From positions 4,402,001 to 4,466,000 of the forward strand of contig OZ242331.1 in assembly GCA_965208275.1 (NCBI GenBank): 64,000 nt of DNA, written 5' to 3'. Below are positions 1-6,376 of this stretch, in pieces. A model generated the notes under the pieces. That model was not told where the DNA came from. It saw nothing but the letters and a program-made list of their open reading frames with translations, and made no database searches. Each line of letters begins with the position of its first letter. The stretch's first letter is position 1. The position numbers were made by a program, and so were the translations under genes. Origin of the DNA: Bin5 sp022827195. GTDB taxonomy: Bacteria; Chloroflexota; Anaerolineae; Caldilineales; Caldilineaceae.

Positions 1-856
1 CAAAGATGCTCGCACGGGCCACACCTTTGTCGACGCATACAAACGCGAAGGTAACACCTTTCAGGTATTTATGACATGTGGCGTCGAGAAATGTTGGAGT
101 TGCGACAAGGCCTTTGCGAAAGTTCGTGTACCGGCCGCTGTAGACTTCCGCCTTTGGTTGGCCGAGTTCAGCTTCTTCTAGCCGACCCGGCGAGCGAAAG
201 GCGTTGTGGACGCAGAACAGATCGAGATCAAATGCCCGGATTTCACGCACGGGAGTCTTTACAATGAAGTCCAATACATATGAGCCCGTACCGCCCAAGC
301 CTATTACAGCGATCACTTCTTCTTTGAACTTCGAGGCAAGGTCCGTGATTTCCGCCCTACTCGATAGTGTGTCGTGAAAGTTGAACACTGAATCGTTCGT
401 GACGCTTTCCACAACTCGGAACGTGTAGGGGTTGGCACCATACAATTCTATAGCAGGGCCTGAGACAATCGCGACATAGCTCTCAATCTTGTCAAAAAAG
501 TCTGAATACCTCCCGGCGGTCTTTGGTTTGTTGGAAAAGGAGCGCTCCACGACTATGTCTTTACTGGCCTCACTCAACGTAAGCTGAGTAGGTCCGCCAC
601 CTAGATTTGCCACTGGTTTCCGGTCCAACCCATATGGCACAGATCCAGCGAAGAAAACTTGGTGATCCGACTGCGTGACGCGCTCCTGATCTATGAAGAC
701 GAGCTTAGTAACGAAAGCACCGAATTGAAGCTGGTTTTCATTGTCGAGATACGGAATGTCTCGAACAACCAGGTGATTGCTGTCGAAGGCAACTGCGTAG
801 CCTCTTTCGACCAAACGTCTGAGGTCGTCGTTATGACTGACCAGTTTCTGAAACAT
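1..856 (-). CDS. DUF6791/ThiF-type E1-like adenylyltransferase (partial, runs off the window)
   Basis: Minus-strand frame open from an ATG at 856 to the window edge, about 285 codons. The ATG has GAGAAGG about 10 nt upstream, and the gene overlaps the end of the multiubiquitin gene by 26 bp. Residues ~1-175 look like the DUF6791 N-terminal domain (stretches HLVVRDIPYLDN and DHQVFFAGSVPYGLD). From ~200 a ThiF/E1 Rossmann fold begins: the nucleotide loop VIGLGGTGSYVLDF, then FDLDLFCVHNAFRSPGRL, which holds the Asp/Asn/Arg of the adenylation site. The part expected to carry a catalytic cysteine is outside the window. Known for the family: E1-like activation (adenylation) of a ubiquitin-like protein C-terminus in bacterial Ub-like conjugation operons. 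Inference: it acts on the product of the adjacent multiubiquitin gene. The rest of the operon (E2-like, JAB/DUF6527-type genes) would lie left of the window. Domain assignment is from pattern memory but the fit is strong. Confidence 0.88.
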   Translation of the reverse strand, partial: MFQKLVSHNDDLRRLVERGYAVAFDSNHLVVRDIPYLDNENQLQFGAFVTKLVFIDQERVTQSDHQVFFAGSVPYGLDRKPVANLGGGPTQLTLSEASKDIVVERSFSNKPKTAGRYSDFFDKIESYVAIVSGPAIELYGANPYTFRVVESVTNDSVFNFHDTLSSRAEITDLASKFKEEVIAVIGLGGTGSYVLDFIVKTPVREIRAFDLDLFCVHNAFRSPGRLEEAELGQPKAEVYSGRYTNFRKGLVATPTFLDATCHKYLKGVTFAFVCVDKGVARASIF

Positions 857-1112
857 TGAAGATCATCCCTTCTCTAACCTTCACGGATGCGCCGGGCGAG
901 AGAATTCCTTCAGGTTTATTGCGGGGGCCGCCTTTGTATATGACTGCATACGTGATTTCCGGGTGTTGCGAGTAGTCTGGCACTTCAAGTGTGACCACCT
1001 GTGCATATGTGATCTCTTCCTCCGGCCACTCATGTGGAGTGCCTTCTACAATGATCATGTGCGTCTTGTGTTCTTCTCCAACAATTGCCTGCGTCTTGTC
1101 TGCCTGAAACAT
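831..1112 (-). CDS. Multiubiquitin-domain (bacterial ubiquitin-like) protein
   Basis: A 93-residue protein with a good ribosome site (AAGGAAAAGGA) before the ATG. After a short polar leader, a single beta-grasp-like domain spans ~18-93: THMIIVEGTPHEWPEEEITY, then EITYAVIYKGGPRNKPEG and SVKVREGMIFNVSETGQS. These strings are typical of the Pfam multiubiquitin family, in which one or more Ub-like domains share an operon with ThiF/E1, E2 and JAB proteins. Only one Ub-like unit is present, and the protein ends in TGQS rather than a diglycine, so any conjugation would need a non-canonical tail or processing. Its stop overlaps the start of the E1-like gene, indicating translational coupling. Its promoter at 1206-1234 carries the same operator as the upstream regulator operon. 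Confidence 0.85.
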   Translation of the reverse strand: MFQADKTQAIVGEEHKTHMIIVEGTPHEWPEEEITYAQVVTLEVPDYSQHPEITYAVIYKGGPRNKPEGILSPGASVKVREGMIFNVSETGQS

Positions 1113-1205
1113 GAGTCCTTTTCCTTTTGCTGAATACGAGGCCTATCTGGCGCTCGCGACGGTCGTCAGTCTAAACTGATGCCAAGATCCAATGAGTTTA
1201 TAAAT

Positions 1206-1234
1206 ACTTTAGCTTAAAAGCTAAGTCTTGTCAA
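1206..1234 (-). promoter_or_regulatory. Promoter with palindromic operator for the ubiquitin-like operon
   Basis: On the minus strand: -35 TTGACA (1229-1234), a 17-bp spacer, and -10 TAAAGT (1206-1211). The spacer holds the perfect inverted repeat TTAGCT-N4-AGCTAA (1209-1224), which also covers part of the -10. The predicted start is ~87 bp before the multiubiquitin ATG. The same layout, base for base in the half-sites, recurs at 2495-2523 before the XRE gene. A repressor bound here would block RNA polymerase directly. A second small palindrome (CCGATT-N2-AATCGG, 1316-1329) lies between this promoter and the end of the ImmA gene; it may be a weak terminator but has no T-run. Confidence 0.7.
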
Positions 1235-1357
1235 GTGGACAAATGAGCGAATTGGAACTGAATGGAATGGTCGGAGTGACTGAAGAACAGACTGAGCCCG
1301 TAGGCTGGTTTCAAGCCGATTCCAATCGGGCCTAGTTGAGGCCTAACTGAGGCCTCA

Positions 1358-2056
1358 TTATCTCTTCCAATGAGAGTAGGAGGCAATAAGGCCAGTAGTT
1401 CGGGCGCGCTCTACCCGTCGTGTTTGGAGAAGTTGTTGCTTCCGATTAGTGTATAGGTCGAGCCGGTAGCTCGCAGCTTCGAACGATACGCGGAAGTGTT
1501 CCGCTATTGTTGCCGGACAGAAATTGCTGCCGTATTTTTCCTCAAGGGTCAAGAGGCCATAGGCGGGCATCAGAAGGGCACTGGCAAACGCGTTGGCCTG
1601 CCATTCTGTATCGCGATAAACTTTGTGTGTAACTAACTGTCTATTTTGATGGAGGGCCGACTGTTGTGCCAACGGCATGTGAGCCAAGCGTATGAGCTGG
1701 TCCGTGTGCAGCAGACTATGTCCTAACTCGTGAGCTAGGAAAAAACGACCACGCGGGTAATCCTGTTCCAACCATTCATACGTCTCGGCTGACGCGAAAA
1801 TCTCAATGATCCGGCGGTTTCTGTTGTACATTGTGTATCCCTCTGAGTCTTCGAGTTCAATCACATTACCCTGGAGCGGGATAACCTGGCCGGTCTTGCC
1901 CTGCGCGGTGATGTTGAACCTGTCGAACAGCCGCAATGCATTAATGCGCGCAGTTGGAGGGAGTGCTAGTCGCTCGCGGACATCGGTAGCGAAGCCCTCA
2001 AGTATTCGGTAGCTGTAGCCGCAGTCGGCGCGTATTCCTGATAGTCTTTTGGACAT
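1358..2056 (-). CDS. ImmA/IrrE-family metallo-endopeptidase
   Basis: A 232-residue protein. The zinc motif HELGH is at residues 109-113 within FFLAHELGHSLLH, followed ~40 residues later by the EWQANAFASALLMP helix that supplies the third ligand in this family. ImmA-type proteases cleave or antagonise a partner XRE repressor, typically on a stress or infection signal. Here the XRE gene lies immediately upstream (14-bp gap, same strand), so the two form the usual regulator-protease pair. Residues 1-60 hold no recognised domain, and the C-terminus (~170-232) may form the substrate-binding part. Because the operator upstream of the XRE gene is duplicated before the Ub-like operon, this protease plausibly acts as the derepressing switch for that operon; this is inference. 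Confidence 0.85.
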   Translation of the reverse strand: MSKRLSGIRADCGYSYRILEGFATDVRERLALPPTARINALRLFDRFNITAQGKTGQVIPLQGNVIELEDSEGYTMYNRNRRIIEIFASAETYEWLEQDYPRGRFFLAHELGHSLLHTDQLIRLAHMPLAQQSALHQNRQLVTHKVYRDTEWQANAFASALLMPAYGLLTLEEKYGSNFCPATIAEHFRVSFEAASYRLDLYTNRKQQLLQTRRVERARTTGLIASYSHWKR

Positions 2057-2070
2057 CGTCTCTGACTCTT

Positions 2071-2427
2071 CTAATCAGGATCTTCCAAGATCTTCTTGAT
2101 TCTTTTGAGTTGATCGTCTGTTACTCCGCCACGGGCGAGGCCGCTGACAAGGCCCCTCAAAACGGAGGCCTCAAGTGGCTTGGCTTTGTTGATGTCGTAC
2201 TCGATGGCTCCTCGCTCGGCAGCCGCCGCAGCGATCAGCGGGTCTGGGTCTGTCTCGACAAACTTGGCAATTTTGAGGATGCGCTCGTTGCTGAACGGTC
2301 TGCGGTTGCCGCGCTCCACGTCGGATACGTATACCACAGAGACGTCCAACAGCTTCGCGATATCCCCTAAAGTCCTTTCAGCATTGCGCCGGGCTTTTCT
2401 TAGAGTATTTCCAAAGCGCTCTGGCAT
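2071..2427 (-). CDS. XRE-family HTH transcriptional regulator
   Basis: A 118-residue protein with the ribosome site AGGAGGG before the ATG. The N-terminal HTH spans ~6-62: TLGDIAKLLDVSVVYVSDVERGNRRPFS, written here as two parts of one motif (TLGDIAKLLDVSVVYV and SDVERGNRRPFS), is the classic helix-turn-helix plus the ERG loop. The remaining ~50 residues are charged and end in KRIKKILEDPD, possibly a dimerisation or cleavage region. It is the first gene of a two-gene operon with the ImmA-type protease. Its own promoter (2495-2523) contains the palindrome TTAGCT-N4-AGCTAA, consistent with autorepression. The same site sits in the promoter of the multiubiquitin/E1 operon 1.3 kb away, making this the likely repressor of both. 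Confidence 0.88.
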   Translation of the reverse strand: MPERFGNTLRKARRNAERTLGDIAKLLDVSVVYVSDVERGNRRPFSNERILKIAKFVETDPDPLIAAAAAERGAIEYDINKAKPLEASVLRGLVSGLARGGVTDDQLKRIKKILEDPD

Positions 2428-2494
2428 ACTTTATCCCTCCTCTTTGTCGCACTCTGTGTCTTTCCTCCCATTTTTTCGTTTGGATATTTTCTGT

Positions 2495-2523
2495 AGTTTA
2501 GCTCATTAGCTAATTCTTGTCAA
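2495..2523 (-). promoter_or_regulatory. Promoter with palindromic operator for the XRE-ImmA operon
   Basis: Minus strand: -35 TTGACA (2518-2523), 17-bp spacer, -10 TAAACT (2495-2500). The inverted repeat TTAGCT-N4-AGCTAA occupies 2498-2513. The half-sites, the -35, the spacer length and the position of the palindrome relative to the -10 match the site at 1206-1234, while the four central bases differ (CATT here, TAAA there). This is the pattern expected for two operators of one dimeric repressor. Confidence 0.7.
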
Positions 2524-2816
2524 TTGTCCTAATGGTGGGAGCGCAGATCGTAGAAATCATGTTGTCGCCTCGGCAGTCCGCACTTAGCGGTCAAGCACAG
2601 TAACACATTGTTTACAACGCGCGATTCCGGCCTGGACGCCAGCCGCGCCTCTATGCCTACCGCATCTAGCGCGCCTCACACTACGTCACCTTGCGCGTTC
2701 CCGCGCCCATTCTATACCATGTCCGAAGAGGAGACATCAATCAAGCCGGGTGGACCCCGCGCAAGCCTCCCTTCCGCACTGGCTCGTCAGCCAACTCTCC
2801 ACCAGGAGAAGCAGCC

Positions 2817-3611
2817 ATGCCCAACATCGTCTACGTGTTGACCAATCCGGCGATGCCGGGAATCGTCAAAATCGGCATGACCGACAGGGCGAACGTACAG
2901 CACAGGATGGGAGAGCTGTACTCGACAGGTGTGCCGCTTCCCTTTGACTGCGTTATCGCCCGCGAAATTGAGGGCAGGGATGCTGGTGAAATTGAGCGCG
3001 CACTGCACACTGCCTTCGGCCCGCACCGAATTAATTCTTCGCGGGAGTTTTTCCAGTTGGAGCCTGAGCAGGTCGAGGTCCTGTTGCAGGTAATGCCAGG
3101 CAAGGACGTAACGCCGCCGTCCACCAATCAGTCGGCCGATCTTCCTCCGGATGATGTGGAGGCCGCTTTAGAGTTCAAGAAGAAACAGAGCCAAACCAAC
3201 GAAGAGGAGTTCCTCGACGCTCTCAACGAGAACGGGAAAGCCGTCTACGAAAGAGTGCTGGCGCTTGGAAAGCAGCCTGGAATGAAAATCAACTGGGGCC
3301 GCAAAGGGTTTTCACTCAACGCGGTATCCGAAGAGACCCTGATCGCGTTCTGCTATGGTTACCCGCCATCTACCAGGTTCAATCAGAACATTTATACTGA
3401 CTTCGAAGTGTTGCAGAGAAAGGCGAACGTCCCGCAAGATGCCGTCAATACACTGAGGGAAAGTGCGCTCGAAACTGATCTGTTTAAGCTTGTGGGCAAA
3501 CGCGACGATCTTGTGTGCCGTACCGACCGGACTTGGAACGAAGCTGAATTGGCCAGATTGACGGGCTGGATGAACACGGTCGTCGAGCACATCCGCCAGT
3601 ACGAAACGTAG
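2817..3611 (+). CDS. GIY-YIG family protein (T5orf172/Mug113-like domain)
   Basis: The start at 2817 is chosen because AGGAG lies 9 nt upstream and the family-like sequence begins there; an upstream in-frame ATG at 2691 would add sequence with no family resemblance. The product has 264 residues. Residues 3-90 match the T5orf172 branch of the GIY-YIG fold: IVYVLTNPAMPGIVKIGMT carries the GIY/YIG-equivalent strands, then EIERALHTAFGPHRI and a downstream acidic residue in SREFFQLEPEQ. Residues ~125-262 form an uncharacterised alpha-rich C-terminal domain. Members are phage- and defence-associated nucleases or nucleic-acid binding proteins. It is divergent from the XRE gene with a 390-bp gap in which no clear promoter was seen. 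Role in this island unknown. Confidence 0.75.
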   Translation: MPNIVYVLTNPAMPGIVKIGMTDRANVQHRMGELYSTGVPLPFDCVIAREIEGRDAGEIERALHTAFGPHRINSSREFFQLEPEQVEVLLQVMPGKDVTPPSTNQSADLPPDDVEAALEFKKKQSQTNEEEFLDALNENGKAVYERVLALGKQPGMKINWGRKGFSLNAVSEETLIAFCYGYPPSTRFNQNIYTDFEVLQRKANVPQDAVNTLRESALETDLFKLVGKRDDLVCRTDRTWNEAELARLTGWMNTVVEHIRQYET

Positions 3612-3695
3612 GGCGGTCCAACAACGCTGCAATCCGCAGCGGTTGCCATGGGCAGCATTCAGGAGCCCAGGGCGTCGCGACAAGCAGAAAAGATA

Positions 3696-3887
3696 ATGGC
3701 GACAGTTCACCGCGCCAGGCCTGCGCTCTTGCGCTGGCTTCCCATCCTCCTCCCCCTCCTGCTGACCGCGGCCGAGTACGCCTTCTTTGACTTCTACAAC
3801 CATGAGAGACCACATCAAAGTCCCGACTATCGCACGCCGGCGGAAGAGCACTTCGTGCTCTGTTCAGAGCCGGTCGCATTCGTCTAA
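3696..3887 (+). pseudogene. Chimeric remnant: lipoprotein signal peptide joined to IS3 transposase C-terminus
   Basis: An open frame whose first ~25 codons (MATVHRARPALLRWLPILLP and on) resemble the signal peptide of the binding protein at 15489, including similar DNA around the tgctgaccgcggcc word. At ~3768 it switches abruptly to YAFFDFYNHERPHQSPDYRT, the C-terminal end of the IS3-family OrfB integrase core. Nothing else of OrfB is present. This is a recombination scar, not a functional gene. Confidence 0.7.
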
Positions 3888-3889
3888 AT

Positions 3890-4075
3890 GCACCTTATCT
3901 TTCCCGTCTTGTGGTCCAGAGATTGGGGCTCACCATACTGATCGACGATGAGCACTTGGTGGATATACAGGAACTCATTAGCCGACTAAACTTAGAGGGT
4001 TTGGTGGAGAGATACGCCACCCAACGGTTTGTCTCGATACCACACAGAATTCTCAAACTAAATGTCGGTGGCTAG
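3890..4075 (+). pseudogene. C-terminal remnant of an unidentified protein
   Basis: Codon-like frame without a start, reading NAPYLSRLVVQRLGLTILID then DEHLVDIQELISRLNLEGLV and ending LKLNVGG-stop. It begins immediately after the IS3 scrap and ends 8 bp before the ATG of the nuclease fragment at 4084, so it was probably the preceding gene of that operon with its front removed. The helical, winged-helix-like C-terminus is not recognised. Confidence 0.4.
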
Positions 4076-4083
4076 GTGAGCTA

Positions 4084-4299
4084 ATGGAAATTCGATGGGA
4101 GGAACTCGAACCGCAAAGATACGAGGATATGGTTTCTGTTCTGCTCCGCAGACTGCACCCAGACGCCCAGAGGATCGATGGCAAGGGCGGAGATGGTGGT
4201 CGAGATGTGCAGATTGTTCACGGAAAGGACGACCAAATCACGGACGCCTTCGAGCTTAAGTCCTTCACGGGCAGAATCACTCCTAATGTAATTCCCTAA
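4084..4299 (+). pseudogene. Truncated PD-(D/E)XK (restriction endonuclease-like) protein
   Basis: Seventy-one residues from a normal ATG. RYEDMVSVLLRRLHPDAQRI is an N-terminal helix typical of Mrr/restriction-endonuclease-like proteins; the catalytic pieces GGDGGRDVQI (Asp) and FELKSF (Glu-x-Lys) follow. The frame stops six residues after FTGRIT, where IS630-like sequence starts. The rest of the protein is not found on the other side of the element, so the gene is dead. Confidence 0.6.
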
Positions 4300-4382
4300 T
4301 GAAACCAAGAGCCTTGTTTTTGGTTGGCAAGATGTGATAGAAGGATCGGACCGACTTCCATAACAAGCGATGGAGGGGAACG

Positions 4383-5038
4383 ATGGTTCGACCTGATTTG
4401 GCGAAGTGGGGCCAGTCGCTGTCCGATTTGCGCAGCTTGTCGGTGGAGGCTGAACATGGGCGCAGTCGCGAGCGTTTTCTGGCACTGTTCATGATTGCGA
4501 GTGGACAGACGACGGCCTGTAGCTGGGCACGCGAGGTTGGACGCACGAAGGAAACGGTCCTCAAATGGGTGCATGACTATAATCGGTTGGGTCCGGAGGG
4601 GGTGTTCTATCGTCATACGGGTGGACGTCGCCCTTTTTTAGCTGCAAGCAGGTCAGGCAGCTCGTAAAGGTTGTATTGGAAAGCGAGCCGGTCGACCACG
4701 GGTTGCCTGGTCACAATTGGACGTTGAAAAAGCTGCGGCGCTGGCTCAAGCAGGTCATGGATTGCGATCTGGCCCGCAGTTCGCTGCATAGAATCTTGTG
4801 CGCGGCACGGTTGGGTTGGAAGCGATGTCAAAAGCTGCCCAAGAAAGCCGACCCGCATAAACGAGCTGCTTTTATGCAACGGTTCCACCAACTGTATGAA
4901 GGGGTATGGCGCTTGCAGACACGTCTGATCTATATCGATGAAGCACACATCCATCGCGACATGGACATCGGCTACACCTGGGCGCTAAAAGGCAAACCGG
5001 CTTGGCGCCTGAGTGACTCGGCGCCGCTGGCACACCGC
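4383..5038 (+). mobile_element. Degraded IS630-family transposase
   Basis: Two overlapping frames make up one transposase. The first (4383-~4660) has the HTH part with CSWAREVGRTKETVLKWVHD and the GGRRPFL linker. It then shifts frame to the second (~4670-5038), with NWTLKKLRRWLKQVMDCDLA and the DDE_3 core IYIDEAHIHRDMDIGYTW. The sequence ends abruptly at ~5038 inside the catalytic domain, so the last DDE acidic residue and the right end are missing. A frameshift near 4650-4670 may be natural (some IS630 elements use one), but the truncation makes it inactive. No inverted repeats were identified. It interrupts the nuclease gene at 4084. Confidence 0.75.
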
Positions 5039-5043
5039 AACAT

Positions 5044-5358
5044 GACCCGTACTGCCATACGATGGTCCACGAGATTGCGCACCTGGTGCATTACCTGATG
5101 GAAGAGGAGCCGTTCGACGACCGCCTGATGGCCATGTATGAGGATGCGCTGGCCGCGGGTCTGTGGATAGGCACCTACGCCGCCACCAACCACTGGGAAT
5201 ACTTCGGCCAGGGCGTCCCGTTCCAGATAACCGGTTCGTATCAGAGTCGATATCACTCTTCGGTGACGCTGGCCGAATACGACGCGGAGCTGGCCGCGCT
5301 GGTCGATGAGACATTCGGCGAGACGACGATGCCTGCAACCTGCGGCCCGGATTGGTAG
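5044..5358 (+). pseudogene. C-terminal fragment of a HEXXH metallopeptidase-like protein
   Basis: Joined directly to the broken IS630 sequence. The frame reads DPYCHTMVHEIAHLVHYLM, with the zinc site HEIAH, then an alpha-helical region and TNHWEYFGQGVPFQI, a variant of the WEYFAEGVQ segment found in secreted peptidases with this fold. It ends at a stop at 5358. The N-terminal part and signal peptide are absent, so this is a fragment. The internal ATG at 5062 could start translation, but only of an incomplete catalytic domain. Confidence 0.6.
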
Positions 5359-5419
5359 CGCAGGAAAGGCCGCCGGCCGCCGGCGAACCGGATGTTGCCT
5401 GTAACACCTGTAACTCGTA

Positions 5420-5850
5420 ACTCGAAAACCCTGCTGCCAATGGCGACGCTCTGTCGCATTTGCGTCAGCGTGTGCGCGCGACGCACCGGCGACGACGTGA
5501 AGGGCCCAAAAAAATTTCCCTCAGACGCCTTCCTCAGTATCTGGTTGTCTAGCGTCAGGTCCGCCACCGCTCTCTTCAAGCGGCTGTTCTCCGACTCCAG
5601 ATGCCTCAGGCGCCTGGCCTGGTCGATCCTGAGACCCCCGTACTCGCTGCGCCAGCGGTAGAAGGTCTACTCGGTCACGCCGATCCGGCGGGCGGCGCCA
5701 GCCACCGTGCTGCCCTCGGTTGTCGCCACCTCGGCCTCTCTGAGCCTGTTGATCACCTGCTCCGGCGTAAGTCTCCTCCTGGCCATATTTCCCCTCTTCT
5801 ACGGCCCAATACGAACACATTACCTGGACCAGTTTTTGGGGGGCAGGTCA
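5420..5850 (-). mobile_element. IS3-family element remnant (OrfA plus start of OrfB)
   Basis: On the minus strand, the terminal repeat-like sequence TGACCTGCCCCCCAAAAACT (5831-5850) is followed by OrfA and then a decayed start of OrfB (SRRRRCVARTR, ~5480-5500). The element stops at ~5420, where non-IS intergenic repeat sequence begins. With the OrfB tail at 3770-3887 it suggests that one or two IS3 copies were broken up here. Confidence 0.7.
5510..5786 (-). pseudogene. IS3 OrfA transposase with in-frame stop
   Basis: From an ATG at 5786 (GAGGGG upstream) the frame reads MARRRLTPEQVINRLREAEV, then GAARRIGVTE, a TAG stop, TFYRWRSEYGGLRIDQARRL and the leucine-zipper part NSRLKRAVADLTLDNQILRK. 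The TAG stands where family members have Gln (a one-base C-to-T change on the coding strand). OrfA supplies the HTH DNA-binding subunit of the transposase. Inactive copy. Confidence 0.8.
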
Positions 5851-6376
5851 CCCGCAAAGCCGGGCATAGAACATGTCGTACCCTGTGAACATTCAGGGAA
5901 GCGTGCACCGCAGCCTCAAAATATACGTCCTAAAAAATCTGAGCTTCCGCCGACGCATGAATCGATACAGGAAAGAGATTCCAAGATCCGACCGATCTCT
6001 TCAGCGGAGCAAAGCGGTCTTACTCAGAAGGTTCACAGCCCCATGCGCTCACAGAGAGACGAGCGAGATGGAGACCCACGACAAAGCGCCCGCTGCAAAG
6101 CGTGAAACCGGGAGGCAGGGCGGTCGGAGGCTGGAAGGCCTGGAACCCTGTAGAGGCGCTCCCTGCGGGCCAGTAAATGGTGTAAGATATACGGAGTTGC
6201 CTGATTCGCGGCTTGATGCATTCCCGTTGATTCAAACGGCAAGGCTGCTCTCCACGCCTCGCAAAGTGCAACCGGCTTCGTCCCTTCCAGCTCGCTCTTC
6301 GACGAAACTATTCGCAATACGGGGAGAAGATTGAACAGGAAGTCACGGTGGCCACCTGACCAAGAAGGAAACAGAC
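5851..6376. other. Intergenic region before the LRR gene
   Basis: No convincing coding sequence on either strand. It begins at the IS3 end and runs to the ribosome site (AAGGA) of the LRR lipoprotein gene. Several short open frames overlap each other without family resemblance. Purine-rich stretch at 6040-6130; no clear promoter was found. Confidence 0.4.

Noticed and set aside
2691..2816. Longer start for the GIY-YIG gene
   Set aside because: No ribosome site and no family similarity before 2817, where AGGAG and the conserved N-terminus coincide.
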